A DNA stretch of 64,000 bases from Thalassobius vesicularis (GTDB taxonomy: Bacteria > Pseudomonadota > Alphaproteobacteria > Rhodobacterales > Rhodobacteraceae). This document shows positions 49,025 to 58,099 of the stretch, in pieces (positions within the stretch are counted from its first letter, which is position 1; the number at the start of each line of letters is the position of its first letter). The position numbers and the translations under genes are program-made. The DNA is taken from the NCBI RefSeq assembly GCF_004799325.1, contig NZ_SSMD01000009.1, positions 1-64,000 of the forward strand, written 5' to 3'. Below the pieces are notes generated by a model that worked only from the letters and a program-made list of their open reading frames with translations, was not told the DNA's origin and did not search any database.

Positions 49025-49591
49025 ATGATATCCAATCAAGAGATCGTGTTGGCGTTGGGTTCGAATCAAGCCGTTGATAATGCTGGAAGTGCTGAAGTTC
49101 TGAGCATGGCGCTGGCCGAGCTGGAGGCGCGCGGTATCGCGGTGGTGCGGCGTAGCCAAATGTACGCGACCCCCTGCTTTCCGGCCGGTGCCGGGCCGGA
49201 TTATGTTAACGCTGCGGCAGTTGTGCGCACCGATCTGGCGCCCGCGGATTTGTTGGCCGTTCTGCACGAGGTCGAGGCCGGGCTGGGCCGCCAGCGCATC
49301 GCGCGGTGGGCGGCGCGGACGGTCGATCTGGACCTGATCGCCTATGGCCAGCAGGTGCTACCGGACCGGGCGGGCTATCTGGCGTGGCACGAACTGCCGC
49401 CAGAGCGACAGGCGCAAGAGGCCCCGGCGCAGCTGATCCTGCCGCACCCGCGGATGCACGAACGCGCCTTTGTGCTGGTGCCGATGCGCGACGTGGCCCC
49501 GGACTGGCACCATCCGGTGCTGGGGCACAGCGTTCGGCAAATGTGCGAGGCCCTGCCGGAGGCGGCGGTAAAAGAGGTGCGGGCGCTTTGA
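49025..49591 (+). CDS. folK: 2-amino-4-hydroxy-6-hydroxymethyldihydropteridine pyrophosphokinase
   Basis: A 188-residue HPPK that transfers pyrophosphate from ATP to 6-hydroxymethyl-7,8-dihydropterin, the step before dihydropteroate synthase in folate synthesis. LALGSNQ opens the fold, the ATP- and metal-binding segment is RWAARTVDLDLIAYG, and HPRMHERAFVLVPM carries the HPPK signature. It is a stand-alone enzyme, not fused to FolB or FolP. It is preceded by a 138-bp gap shared with the divergent NYN gene. Confidence 0.94.
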   Translation: MISNQEIVLALGSNQAVDNAGSAEVLSMALAELEARGIAVVRRSQMYATPCFPAGAGPDYVNAAAVVRTDLAPADLLAVLHEVEAGLGRQRIARWAARTVDLDLIAYGQQVLPDRAGYLAWHELPPERQAQEAPAQLILPHPRMHERAFVLVPMRDVAPDWHHPVLGHSVRQMCEALPEAAVKEVRAL

Positions 49592-49599
49592 AAATGGCC

Positions 49600-49628
49600 T
49601 TGTCAATCCCCATATTTCCCCATAGAAA
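49600..49628 (+). promoter_or_regulatory. predicted sigma-70 promoter of rpoZ-rsh
   Basis: CTTGTCA (TTGTCA, 49600-49605) and TAGAAA (49623-49628) with a 17-bp spacer, about 40 bp before the rpoZ ATG. It matches the alphaproteobacterial CTTG-type -35. Confidence 0.6.
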
Positions 49629-49669
49629 GCGCCTTTCAGACCCCCTGTCCCAATGACTGGAGTGCCCCC

Positions 49670-50029
49670 ATGGCCCGCGTTACCGTTGAAGATTGCGTAG
49701 ACAAGGTACCGAACCGTTTCGAGCTGGTGATGCTCGCCGCCCATCGTGCGCGCGAAATCTCGGCCGGTGCGGGGCTGACCATCGACCGCGACAACGACAA
49801 GAACCCGGTTGTGGCTCTGCGTGAGATCGCCGAGGAAACCCAGTCGGCAGACGAGCTGCGCGAACGCCTGATCGAGAGCAACCAGACCCAGATCGAGGTC
49901 GACATGCCCGAAGAGGACGACATGGCGCTGCTGATGGGTGGCGGCGAAGCGGCCGACAAGCCCGCAGAGGACGACATGTCCGAAGAAATGCTGCTGCGCC
50001 AGCTGATGGAAGCCCAGGGGCAGAGCTGA
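49670..50029 (+). CDS. rpoZ: RNA polymerase omega subunit
   Basis: A 119-residue subunit, longer than E. coli omega (91), with the standard core [20 protein letters not shown] and [11 protein letters not shown]. The C-terminal half is strongly acidic ([22 protein letters not shown]), a common alphaproteobacterial extension. In E. coli omega forms part of a ppGpp-binding site with beta', and here too the gene precedes the ppGpp synthetase gene (rsh). Confidence 0.96.
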   Translation: MARVTVEDCVDKVPNRFELVMLAAHRAREISAGAGLTIDRDNDKNPVVALREIAEETQSADELRERLIESNQTQIEVDMPEEDDMALLMGGGEAADKPAEDDMSEEMLLRQLMEAQGQS

Positions 50030-50059
50030 CTCCATCAACACACGGGAAGCGGATAAATC

Positions 50060-52192
50060 ATGATCGCGGTTGAAGACCTGATCGCTCTGGTCCGCAATTA
50101 TAACCCGAAGACGAACGAAGAGCTGATCCGGGCGGCCTATGCCTTTGGCCTGCAGATGCATGAGGGGCAGTTCCGCCACTCGGGCGAGCCCTATTTCAGC
50201 CACCCCGTCGCAGTCGCTGCCATCCTGACCGAGCAGCGGCTGGACGACGCCACCATCATCACCGCCCTTCTGCACGACACGATCGAGGACACCAAAGCCT
50301 CGTATTCCGAGCTGGAGAAGCGATTCGGCCGCGATGTGGCCGACCTGGTCGATGGCGTGACCAAGCTGACCAACCTGCAGCTGTCCAGCAGCGAGACCAA
50401 GCAGGCGGAAAACTTCCGCAAGCTGTTCATGGCCATGTCCAAGGACCTGCGGGTGATCCTGGTCAAACTGGCCGACCGTCTGCACAACATGCGCACCATC
50501 AAGGCGATGCGCGCCGAAAAGCAGGTGCAGAAGGCGCGCGAAACCATGGACATCTTTGCCCCGCTGGCCGGGCGCATGGGGATGCAGTGGATGCGCGAAG
50601 AGCTGGAAGACCTGGCCTTCAAGGTGCTGAACCCGGAAGGGCGCGCCAGCATCATGCGCCGCTTCGTGATGCTGCAGAAGGAAACCGGCGATGTGATCCA
50701 CCGCATCACCGGCGACATGCGTCACGAGCTGGAAGAAGCCGGGATCGAAGCGCAGGTGTTTGGGCGGGCGAAAAAGCCGTACTCGATCTGGCGCAAGATG
50801 CAGGAAAAGGACATGGGATTTTCCCGCCTGTCCGACATCTACGGATTCCGCGTCATCACCGATAACGAGATGGACGCCTACCGCGCCCTTGGCGTGATCC
50901 ACCAGCGCTGGCGCGCGGTGCCGGGGCGGTTCAAGGACTACATCAGTCAGCCGAAATCGAACGGCTATCGCTCGATCCACACCACGGTGTCGGGGCGCGA
51001 TGGCAAACGGGTCGAGGTGCAGATCCGCACCCGCCAGATGCACGACGTGGCCGAAACCGGCGTCGCGGCGCATTGGTCCTATCGCGACGGTGTGCGCAGC
51101 AAGAACCCGTTCGCGGTGGACCCGGCCAAGTGGATCGCCACCCTGTCGGAACAGATGAGCATCGAGGAAGACCACGACGAGTTCATGGAAGCTGTGAAGC
51201 TGGAAATGTACTCGGACAAGGTGTTCTGCTTTACGCCCAAGGGTGAGGTGGTGAAGCTGCCCAAGGGCGCCACGCCGATTGATTTCGCCTATGCCATCCA
51301 CACCCGGATCGGCAACGCCTGCGTCGGCGCCAAGGTCGACGGGATGCGCGTGCCGCTGTGGACGCGGGTCAAGAACGGCCAGTCGGTCGAGATCATCACC
51401 GCCGAGGGGCAGACCCCGCAGGCGACCTGGCTGGAGATCGCGACCACCGGCAAGGCCAAAAGCCAGATCCGCCGGGCCCTGCGCGCCGTGGACCGGGAAC
51501 GCTTCATCAAGCTGGGGCGCGAGCTTGCGCGCTCGGCCTTTGAGCATGTGGGCAAGAAATCCACCGACAAGGCGCTGGACACCGCCGCGCGCCACCTGCG
51601 GATCGAGGGCCGGGACGAGGTTCTTGCCCGTCTGGGCAGCGCGGAGCTGACGACTTCGGAGGTGATCCACGCGGTTTATCCCGAGCTGATCTCTCGTGAG
51701 GGGGACGAGGTGGAGCCGAATCGCGCTGTTGTCGGCCTGTCCTCGGACCAGCGGTTTGATCTGGCCAAGTGCTGCCAGCCGCTGCCGGGTGAACGCATCG
51801 TCGGCATCACTTATCGCGGCAAGGGTGTGGTCGTGCACGCCATCGACTGCGAGGCGCTGACCTCCTACGAGGACCAGCCCGAACGCTGGGTCGACCTGCA
51901 CTGGCACGCGGGCAAGCACCCGGCGGTGCATACCTCGACGCTGGATGTGACGATTGGCAACGATGCCGGCGTACTGGGACGCATTTGCACATTGATCGGA
52001 GAGCAGAAGGCCAATATCTCGGACTTGCACTTTGTTGACCGCAAACCGGATTTTTACCGACTGCTGATTGATCTGGAGTTGCGGGATGTGGAACACCTGC
52101 ACTCGGTGATGCTGGCGCTGGAGGCCGAAAGCGATGTCGCGGCGGTGCAGCGCCACCGCGACCCGTCGCGGCTGGGGACACACACGGGATAA
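50060..52192 (+). CDS. rsh: bifunctional (p)ppGpp synthetase/hydrolase
   Basis: A 710-residue Rel/Spo homologue (RelA/SpoT family), the single long stringent factor in most alphaproteobacteria. The HD hydrolase domain has SHPVAVAAIL and the LLHDTIEDT motif (His72-Asp73). The synthetase domain follows (RLSDIYGFRVI, SNGYRSIHTTV, VEVQIRTRQMH). TGS (CFTPKGEVVKLPKGATPIDFAY), a zinc-finger-like/alpha region and a C-terminal ACT domain (VTIGNDAGVLGRICTLIGEQKANIS) complete it. Both catalytic sites look intact. It shares its operon with rpoZ. Confidence 0.97.
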   Translation: MIAVEDLIALVRNYNPKTNEELIRAAYAFGLQMHEGQFRHSGEPYFSHPVAVAAILTEQRLDDATIITALLHDTIEDTKASYSELEKRFGRDVADLVDGVTKLTNLQLSSSETKQAENFRKLFMAMSKDLRVILVKLADRLHNMRTIKAMRAEKQVQKARETMDIFAPLAGRMGMQWMREELEDLAFKVLNPEGRASIMRRFVMLQKETGDVIHRITGDMRHELEEAGIEAQVFGRAKKPYSIWRKMQEKDMGFSRLSDIYGFRVITDNEMDAYRALGVIHQRWRAVPGRFKDYISQPKSNGYRSIHTTVSGRDGKRVEVQIRTRQMHDVAETGVAAHWSYRDGVRSKNPFAVDPAKWIATLSEQMSIEEDHDEFMEAVKLEMYSDKVFCFTPKGEVVKLPKGATPIDFAYAIHTRIGNACVGAKVDGMRVPLWTRVKNGQSVEIITAEGQTPQATWLEIATTGKAKSQIRRALRAVDRERFIKLGRELARSAFEHVGKKSTDKALDTAARHLRIEGRDEVLARLGSAELTTSEVIHAVYPELISREGDEVEPNRAVVGLSSDQRFDLAKCCQPLPGERIVGITYRGKGVVVHAIDCEALTSYEDQPERWVDLHWHAGKHPAVHTSTLDVTIGNDAGVLGRICTLIGEQKANISDLHFVDRKPDFYRLLIDLELRDVEHLHSVMLALEAESDVAAVQRHRDPSRLGTHTG

Positions 52193-52207
52193 CGGGAAGG
52201 GCCAGTT

Positions 52208-52870
52208 TTGGTATTCAAGCGCAGGGACAGAAGGCCGATCTGGAAGGTCGTTGCCGAGTTCTTCTGGCCCCGGGGCGGTTGGCGCCGCGCTGCGCTGTAC
52301 GTCAAACACCGCCTGCACCGACTGCCCGACACCCCCGAAAAGATCGCGCGTGGGATTTTCGCCGGCGTCTTCACCACCTTCACCCCGTTTTACGGCCTGC
52401 ATTTCGTGATCGCCGCGATTCTGGCCTTTGTCATGCGCGGCAACATCATCGCGGCGCTGCTGGGCACGTTCTTTGGCAACCCGCTGACCTATGTGCCGAT
52501 CGGCGTGATCTGCATGAAGGTGGGGTATTTCCTGATGGGCCGTGGCCCGCAGGATCACGAGGTGCACCGCAGCCTGGTCGGTAAATTCATCGACGCGGGC
52601 GAGAACCTGAAGGACAACCTGTTCGCCGTTTTCACCGGAAAACACGTGGAATGGCACGAACTGGAAGTGTTCTATCACGAGGTGTTCCTGCCCTACCTGA
52701 TCGGGGGCATCCTGCCGGGGCTGTTGGCCGCGGTGATCTGCTATTATGTCAGCGTTCCGCTGATCCGCGCCTACCAGCACCGCCGCAAGGGCGTGCTGAA
52801 GGCCAAACTGGCGGCGTTGAAAAAGAAAAAAGCCCACAGACAGGCTGACGAAATCAGGAAAGCGGATTAG
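52208..52870 (+). CDS. DUF2062 membrane protein
   Basis: A 220-residue membrane protein of the DUF2062 family. [25 protein letters not shown] and [19 protein letters not shown] are the two conserved segments, each ending in short amphipathic loops; a further helix ([19 protein letters not shown]) follows. The start is a TTG at 52208 ([17 protein letters not shown] upstream). The C-terminal tail is Lys-rich. The function is unknown. It lies between rsh and pdxJ. Confidence 0.8.
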   Translation: MVFKRRDRRPIWKVVAEFFWPRGGWRRAALYVKHRLHRLPDTPEKIARGIFAGVFTTFTPFYGLHFVIAAILAFVMRGNIIAALLGTFFGNPLTYVPIGVICMKVGYFLMGRGPQDHEVHRSLVGKFIDAGENLKDNLFAVFTGKHVEWHELEVFYHEVFLPYLIGGILPGLLAAVICYYVSVPLIRAYQHRRKGVLKAKLAALKKKKAHRQADEIRKAD

Positions 52871-52920
52871 GGTCGGGCCAAATCGGGGTCACGACGCAAA
52901 CGAATGCGAAGGAGAAGGCG

Positions 52921-53670
52921 ATGAAGCCTTTGGGAAATCTGCGCCTTGGCGTGAATATCGACCACGTGGCGACGGTGCGCAACGCACGCGGCGGGGCCTA
53001 TCCTGACCCGCTGCGCGCCGCGAAACTGGCCGAAGAGGCGGGCGCTGACGGCATCACCGCGCACCTGCGCGAAGATCGCCGGCATATCTCGGACGCGGAT
53101 ATCGAAGGGCTGATGGAGGTGCTGTCGGTGCCGCTGAACTTCGAGATGGCGGCCACCTCGGAAATGCAGCAGATCGCGCTGCGCCATCGCCCCCATGCGG
53201 TGTGCATCGTGCCGGAAAAGCGCGAGGAACGCACCACCGAAGGCGGGCTGGAAGTCGCGCGCGAGGAAAACCGGCTGGCGCATTTCATCGCGCCGCTGCG
53301 CGAGGCGGGCTGCCGGGTGTCGATCTTCATCGCGGCGGACAAAAAGCAGATCGAAGCGGCAGCGCGGATCGGGGCCCAGGTGATCGAGCTGCACACCGGC
53401 GCCTATTGCGACGCCCATGCCGAGGGCCATTTCGACGTCCGCGACCGCGAGCTGGAAAGCCTGCGCGAGATGTCGGCCTTTGCCCACTCGCTGGGGCTGG
53501 AGGTGCACGCGGGCCACGGGCTGACCTATGACACCGTGAAACCCGTCGCGGCCTTTCCCGAGGTGATGGAGCTGAACATCGGCCATTTCATCATCGGCGA
53601 GGCGATTTTCCGTGGCCTGACGCCGGCCATCCACGAGATGCGCCGCCTGATGGACGAGGCGCGCGCGTGA
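52921..53670 (+). CDS. pdxJ: pyridoxine 5'-phosphate synthase
   Basis: A 249-residue TIM-barrel enzyme that condenses 1-deoxyxylulose 5-phosphate with 3-amino-2-oxopropyl phosphate to form pyridoxine 5'-phosphate. [16 protein letters not shown] at the N-terminus, [36 protein letters not shown] and [12 protein letters not shown] are near-invariant. It leads a plus-strand cluster, pdxJ-(KptA-like)-acpS-lepB-rnc-EamA-era, most genes overlapping. Confidence 0.98.
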   Translation: MKPLGNLRLGVNIDHVATVRNARGGAYPDPLRAAKLAEEAGADGITAHLREDRRHISDADIEGLMEVLSVPLNFEMAATSEMQQIALRHRPHAVCIVPEKREERTTEGGLEVAREENRLAHFIAPLREAGCRVSIFIAADKKQIEAAARIGAQVIELHTGAYCDAHAEGHFDVRDRELESLREMSAFAHSLGLEVHAGHGLTYDTVKPVAAFPEVMELNIGHFIIGEAIFRGLTPAIHEMRRLMDEARA

Positions 53671-53954
53671 TGCAGCCGGCGACTCCGCCCGAGACGCTGT
53701 ACCACGCCACCACCCGCGAGGGCGCGACGGCGGTGCTGGCCTTGGGCCTGGTGCCCGAGGCCGGGGCGCATGTGCGGTTGGCGGTCAATCCGGGTGTTGC
53801 ACGGCAGACCGGGGGCACGGCGGTATTCACCGTCTACGCCCGCACCGCCCATGACGAGGGGCAGGCGTTCTGGCAGGCCGAAGATGGCAGCTGGCTGACC
53901 GAGGCGGTCGATCCCGGTTTCCTGTACTTGCCACCGATCCGGGGCGCGGAATGA
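53670..53954 (+). CDS. minimal KptA/Tpt1-like ADP-ribosyltransferase-fold protein
   Basis: A 94-residue protein with the C-terminal lobe pattern of RNA 2'-phosphotransferase: [19 protein letters not shown] (family YHGT...GL), [11 protein letters not shown] (HVHLS-like), [19 protein letters not shown] (F...NGVWLT..V). The N-terminal winged-helix lobe of KptA, which supplies the essential Arg-His, is absent, and HVHLS is changed to HVRLA. It is unlikely to be a normal 2'-phosphotransferase; it may bind NAD or nucleic acid, or transfer ADP-ribose differently. Start ATG 53670 overlaps the pdxJ stop (TGATG) and the end overlaps acpS, so it is fully embedded in the operon. Confidence 0.7.
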   Translation: MQPATPPETLYHATTREGATAVLALGLVPEAGAHVRLAVNPGVARQTGGTAVFTVYARTAHDEGQAFWQAEDGSWLTEAVDPGFLYLPPIRGAE

Positions 53955-54352
53955 TCCTGGGCATCGGCACCGATCTGGCGAATATCGAGCGTATCGCCGC
54001 CACGCTGGACCGTTTCGGCGACCGTTTCCGCAACCGCGTTTTCACCGAGACCGAGCAACGCAAGGCCGAACGCCGCAAGGACGTGGCGGGCACCTATGCC
54101 AAGCGGTGGGCGGCGAAAGAGGCGTGCTCGAAAGCATTGGGGACGGGGCTGCGCATGGGCATCAGCTGGAAGGACATGGCCGTGTCCAACCTGCGCACCG
54201 GCCAACCGGTGATGGAGGTGACGGGCTGGGCCAAGGAACGGCTGGACCAGATGACCCCGCCGGGGCACGAGGCGATCATTCACGTAACCTTGACCGACGA
54301 TCACCCTTGGGCGCAGGCCTTTGTGGTGATCGAGGCCCGGCCGCTGGCTTGA
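53951..54352 (+). CDS. acpS: holo-[acyl-carrier-protein] synthase
   Basis: A 133-residue phosphopantetheinyl transferase. [16 protein letters not shown] contains the first metal Asp, and [14 protein letters not shown] followed by [19 protein letters not shown] contains the second metal Glu and catalytic Lys. It moves 4'-phosphopantetheine from CoA to apo-ACP. The start overlaps the KptA-like gene by 4 bp (ATGA). It is followed by lepB and rnc, a typical alphaproteobacterial order. Confidence 0.96.
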   Translation: MILGIGTDLANIERIAATLDRFGDRFRNRVFTETEQRKAERRKDVAGTYAKRWAAKEACSKALGTGLRMGISWKDMAVSNLRTGQPVMEVTGWAKERLDQMTPPGHEAIIHVTLTDDHPWAQAFVVIEARPLA

Positions 54353-54404
54353 CACCTTGCCGCCCACCCCGCATGTAGCGGGCAACAGATTCAGGAGCAT
54401 CCGA

Positions 54405-55235
54405 ATGGCCAAGAAAGACAAGAAAGACGGCGGTGTGGTCGAAACCATCAAGACCGTCGTCTATGCCCTGCTGATCGCGGGCGTCTTCCGTACCCTGTTC
54501 TTTCAACCGTTCTGGATCCCGTCCGGCTCGATGAAGGACACGCTGCTGATCGGGGATTTCCTGTTCGTCAACAAGATGGCCTACGGCTATTCCTACGCGT
54601 CCTGCCCGACGATCCGGCTGGGCGGCTTCGTAATCGACGCCAAGGATATCTGCGGCGTGATCGACGGTGACAACACCCGTATCCTGGCCGATGAGCCCGA
54701 GCGCGGCGATGTCATCGTGTTCCGCCACCCGGTCACCGGCATGGACTATGTCAAACGCCTGATCGGCCTGCCCGGCGACACCATCCAGGTGATCAACGGC
54801 GTGGTGCAGATCAACGGCGCGGCCGTGCAACTGGCCGATGCCGGCGTGTTCGAGGAACTGGCCGAGCCGCAAGGCCCGCAGGGCCTGCGCCCGCGCTGTG
54901 AAAACGGCCCGGTGGGCACCGGCGGCACCTGCCAGAAATCGCGCAAGTTGGAGACGCTGCCGAACGGTGTCAGCCACCACATCCTGAACATCGGCGACCA
55001 GCAGTCGGACCACACGCAGGTCTACACGGTTCCGGCCGGTCACTACTTCTTCATGGGGGATAACCGCGACAACTCGACCGACAGCCGCGTGCCGCAGACC
55101 GTGGGCGGCGTTGGTTTCGTTCCCTTCGAAAACCTGATCGGCCGCGCGGACCGGATCATGTTCTCGTCCGCTGGCCGTTCGCTGTTCGCGTTCTGGACCT
55201 GGCGCGGCGACCGTTTCTTCAAGGGCATCGAGTGA
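54405..55235 (+). CDS. lepB: signal peptidase I
   Basis: A 276-residue membrane protease that removes Sec signal peptides. The single N-terminal membrane helix ([16 protein letters not shown]) is followed by the catalytic Ser42 in [13 protein letters not shown] and Lys117 in [11 protein letters not shown]. The third box [16 protein letters not shown] is conserved. An insertion with several Cys residues ([20 protein letters not shown]) is typical of alphaproteobacteria. ATG 54405 begins MAKKDKK. It overlaps rnc by 4 bp (GTGA). Confidence 0.96.
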   Translation: MAKKDKKDGGVVETIKTVVYALLIAGVFRTLFFQPFWIPSGSMKDTLLIGDFLFVNKMAYGYSYASCPTIRLGGFVIDAKDICGVIDGDNTRILADEPERGDVIVFRHPVTGMDYVKRLIGLPGDTIQVINGVVQINGAAVQLADAGVFEELAEPQGPQGLRPRCENGPVGTGGTCQKSRKLETLPNGVSHHILNIGDQQSDHTQVYTVPAGHYFFMGDNRDNSTDSRVPQTVGGVGFVPFENLIGRADRIMFSSAGRSLFAFWTWRGDRFFKGIE

Positions 55236-55921
55236 AGCTGTCGGCGGACCTTCAGGCCTTCGAGGCGCGGATCGGGCACACCTTCCAACGGCCCGAGCTG
55301 TTGCTGCGCGCGGTGACGCACAGCTCGGTTTCGTCGCCGACGCGCAAGGATAACCAGCGGCTGGAATTCCTGGGCGACCGGGTGCTGGGGCTGGTGATGG
55401 CGCAGGCGTTGCTGAGCAAGGACAAAGGCGCGTCCGAGGGGCAGCTGGCGCCGCGCTTCAACGCGCTGGTGCGCAAGGAAACCTGCGCCGACGTGGCCCG
55501 CCAGATCGGGCTGGGCGAGGTGCTGAAGCTGGGCCGCTCGGAAATGGTGTCGGGCGGTCGGCGCAAACAGGCGCTGCTGGGCGACGCTATGGAGGCGGTG
55601 ATCGCCGCCGTCTATCTGGACGGTGGGCTGGAGGCCGCGCGTGACCTGATCCTGACGCATTGGGGCAAGCGGGTCGACAAGGTGGAAACCGACGCCCGCG
55701 ACGCCAAGACCAGTCTTCAGGAATGGGCGCAGGCACGCGGACAGCAGCCTCCGACCTATTCCGAGGTTGCGCGGTCCGGCCCCGACCATGCGCCGGTCTT
55801 TACCATCGCGGTGACGCTGGAATCCGGCGAAAGCGCGCAAGCCACCGCAGGTGCGAAACGCCAGGCCGAACAATCCGCCGCCAAGGCGTTGCTGGCGCGT
55901 CTGGCCCCCGAAAAAGACTGA
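55232..55921 (+). CDS. rnc: ribonuclease III
   Basis: A 229-residue dsRNA endonuclease. The RNase III domain has the signature [15 protein letters not shown] with Glu45 and Asp49, and the second acidic pair in [17 protein letters not shown]. The dsRNA-binding domain is at about residues 155-225 ([39 protein letters not shown]). It starts with GTG overlapping the lepB stop. The enzyme processes rRNA and matures operon mRNAs. Confidence 0.97.
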   Translation: MKLSADLQAFEARIGHTFQRPELLLRAVTHSSVSSPTRKDNQRLEFLGDRVLGLVMAQALLSKDKGASEGQLAPRFNALVRKETCADVARQIGLGEVLKLGRSEMVSGGRRKQALLGDAMEAVIAAVYLDGGLEAARDLILTHWGKRVDKVETDARDAKTSLQEWAQARGQQPPTYSEVARSGPDHAPVFTIAVTLESGESAQATAGAKRQAEQSAAKALLARLAPEKD

Positions 55922-55925
55922 TCCC

Positions 55926-56792
55926 TTGGATAAGGCGAACCTGCGCGGCGCGGCGTTCATGGTCTTGGCCATGGCCGCCTTTGCCATCGAGGACATGCTG
56001 TACAAGGCCGCCAGCCAAAGCTTTCCGGCGGGGCTGGCGCTGATCCTGTTCGGCGCGCAGGGGACGGTGCTGTTCGCCGCGCTGTCGGTGCTGCGGCGCG
56101 AACGCATCCTGCACCCCGCGATCCTGACCCGACCCCTGCTGATCCGAACCGGGTTCGAGCTGGGCGGGCGGCTGTTCTACGCATTGGCGCTGGCGCTGAC
56201 GCCGCTGGCCAGCACGTCCTCGATCCTGCAGGCGACGCCGCTGGTGGTGGCGCTGGGGGCGGTGGTCGTCTTTGGCGAAACGGTGGGCTGGCGGCGCTGG
56301 TTGGCGATGTCGGTCGGCTTTGCCGGGGTGCTGCTGATCCTGCGCCCGACGCCGGACAGTTTCGAGCCCTACTCTCTGTTCGCCGTGCTGGGCATGATCG
56401 GTTTTGCCGGGCGCGATCTGGCCACCCGTGCCAGCCCGGCAAGCATGTCGATGGCGCAACTGGGGACGCTGGGCTTTGGGGTGGTGACGCTGGCAGGGAT
56501 CGTGCTGGCCGTCTATGCGCAAGAGGCGCCGGTGCTGCCGCCGCTGCCCGTGGCGCTGAAGCTGGCCGGTGCTGCTGGGGTTGGCGTTCTGGCCTACGGC
56601 GCGCTGACGCAAGCGATGCGGACCGGCCAGATCGGATTCGTCGCCCCGTTCCGCTACACCAGGCTGGTTTTTGCGCTGATCCTGGCCGTTCTTGTCTTCG
56701 GCGAGCGACCGGACCAGTTGACGCTGATCGGCGGGGCTGTGATCGTGGGAAGCGGGCTGTACTCGTTGCTGCGCCAGCGCAAAGCGGGCTAG
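55926..56792 (+). CDS. EamA/DMT-family transporter
   Basis: A 288-residue ten-helix transporter in two EamA repeats (LRGAAFMVLAMAAFAIEDMLYK opens the first; GLALILFGAQGTVLFAALSVL, LASTSSILQATPLVVALGAVVVFGE, then the second repeat from YSLFAVLGMIGFAGRD). The likely start is the TTG at 55926 (LDKANLRG), giving the usual MDKxNLRG family start and lying 4 bp after the rnc stop; a Shine-Dalgarno is weak. The substrate is unknown. It sits between rnc and era. Confidence 0.85.
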   Translation: MDKANLRGAAFMVLAMAAFAIEDMLYKAASQSFPAGLALILFGAQGTVLFAALSVLRRERILHPAILTRPLLIRTGFELGGRLFYALALALTPLASTSSILQATPLVVALGAVVVFGETVGWRRWLAMSVGFAGVLLILRPTPDSFEPYSLFAVLGMIGFAGRDLATRASPASMSMAQLGTLGFGVVTLAGIVLAVYAQEAPVLPPLPVALKLAGAAGVGVLAYGALTQAMRTGQIGFVAPFRYTRLVFALILAVLVFGERPDQLTLIGGAVIVGSGLYSLLRQRKAG

Positions 56793-56843
56793 CAGTCGGC
56801 CCGGATTTCCGATATGGCCCATGGCCTACAAAGGAGAATATCG

Positions 56844-57752
56844 ATGACCACGCGCGCGGGCTTTGTTGCCTTGATCGGAGAGCCGAACGCCGGCAAATCC
56901 ACGCTGACCAACCGCATGGTGGGGGCGAAGGTCTCGATCGTGACGCATAAGGTGCAGACCACGCGCGCCCGCATCCGTGGGGTGGCGCTGCAGGGCGAGG
57001 CGCAGATCGTCTTTGTCGACACGCCCGGCCTGTTCACCCCACGCCGCCGTCTGGACCGCGCCATGGTCGCCGCCGCATGGGGCGGGGCCGCGGATGCCGA
57101 TGTCGTCGTGCTGCTGGTCGAGGCGCACCGGGGCATCACCGAAGGGGTCGAGCACATCCTTGAGGGGCTGGCCGATCTGGGCAAGGGACGCCGCATCGCG
57201 CTGGCCATCAACAAGATCGACCGCGTCAAGGCCGAGGTGCTGCTGGCGCTGTCGCAGAAGCTGAACGAGCGATTCCCGTTCGAGAAGACCTTCATGATCT
57301 CGGCCGAGCGTGGGCACGGCGTCGAGGATATGAAGGAGTGGCTGGGCCGCGAAATGCCCGAAGGGCCGTGGCTGTACCCCGAAGACCAGATCGCCGACTT
57401 GCCGATGCGCATGATCGCGGCCGAGATCACCCGCGAAAAACTGACCCTGCGCCTGCATCAGGAACTGCCCTATCAGCTGACCGTCGAGACCGAGCACTGG
57501 GAAGAGCGCAAGGACGGCTCGGCCCGGATCGACCAGGTGGTTTACGTCAGCCGCGACGGGCACAAGGGCATCGTGCTGGGCAACAAGGGCGCCACGATCA
57601 AAGCCGTCAGCCAGGCCGCGCGGCAAGAGCTTGAGGAGTTCCTGGGTCGCCGTATCCACTTGTTCCTGCAGGTAAAAGTCCGCGAAAACTGGCAGGAAGA
57701 GGCCGAGCGCTATTCCGAAATGGGGCTGGAGTTCCGCGACGGGAATTCCTGA
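56844..57752 (+). CDS. era: GTPase Era
   Basis: A 302-residue GTPase that binds the 3' end of 16S rRNA during 30S maturation. G1 GEPNAGKSTL, G3 VDTPGLF, G4 NKID and G5 SAERGHG are in order, and the C-terminal KH domain shows VVYVSRDGHKGIVLGNKGATIK. A switch I segment (THKVQTTRARIRG) is present. ATG 56844 follows AAGGAGA. It ends the pdxJ-era cluster, with the two-hairpin repeat 20 bp behind. Confidence 0.98.
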   Translation: MTTRAGFVALIGEPNAGKSTLTNRMVGAKVSIVTHKVQTTRARIRGVALQGEAQIVFVDTPGLFTPRRRLDRAMVAAAWGGAADADVVVLLVEAHRGITEGVEHILEGLADLGKGRRIALAINKIDRVKAEVLLALSQKLNERFPFEKTFMISAERGHGVEDMKEWLGREMPEGPWLYPEDQIADLPMRMIAAEITREKLTLRLHQELPYQLTVETEHWEERKDGSARIDQVVYVSRDGHKGIVLGNKGATIKAVSQAARQELEEFLGRRIHLFLQVKVRENWQEEAERYSEMGLEFRDGNS

Positions 57753-57773
57753 TCCGGCGCTCTCCGCCCGACG

Positions 57774-57819
57774 CAAATTTCTTTCAAAGAAATTTGTCCG
57801 GAAAACGGATCGTTTTCCG
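57774..57819. repeat. two-hairpin intergenic repeat, copy B
   Basis: Hairpin 1 CAAATTTCTT-TCA-AAGAAATTTG matches copy A except for the loop. Hairpin 2 CGGAAAACG-GAT-CGTTTTCCG has changed bases on both strands relative to copy A (TTT/AAA becomes CG/CG) while keeping the pairing. It lies 22 bp behind era, where it could also work as a 3' end. Between 57820 and 58012 I see no gene. Confidence 0.75.
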
Positions 57820-58012
57820 CGCCCCTTGGCATTTGTACCGCCAAAGGGTTGGGTATTATTGTTGCGTCGCATCGCATTCCTGATTGCGAATATTAGCGTC
57901 ACGCATTGCCTGCATTGAAATTGTTCATGTGATTTTCCCTTCGCCATAGGCAATCTTTTGTCCACATGGAGGAAACCCAGCCGCGCAATTCGTGAGGTGA
58001 ACCCGCTACCAC

Positions 58013-58092
58013 CCCCGTCAGACGGGGCGTGACGCCGGAGCACCCCTGTCAGCTTTGTGGCTGAACCCCTGATCCTTTGGGTCAGGGAAAGG
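58013..58092 (+). promoter_or_regulatory. structured leader with three hairpins before the ABC operon
   Basis: In the 347-bp gap after era, three adjacent hairpins precede the first permease gene: CCCCGT/ACGGGG (58013-58027), TCAGC/GCTGA (58049-58064) and CCCTGATCC/GGGTCAGGG with a TTT loop (58067-58087). The third directly precedes the AAAGGAGG ribosome-binding site, and its loop region CCTTT (58074-58078) can pair with AAAGG of that site (58088-58092). That alternative pairing would hide the site. I cannot match it to a known riboswitch class. Confidence 0.5.
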
Positions 58093-58099
58093 AGGACGT

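Noticed and set aside
49358-52837. 1159-codon minus-strand open frame antisense to rpoZ, rsh and DUF2062
   Set aside because: It is a high-GC shadow of the true genes; its composition (His, Gln, Arg, Leu rich) lacks any domain and both frames cannot be coding with such strong homology on the plus strand.
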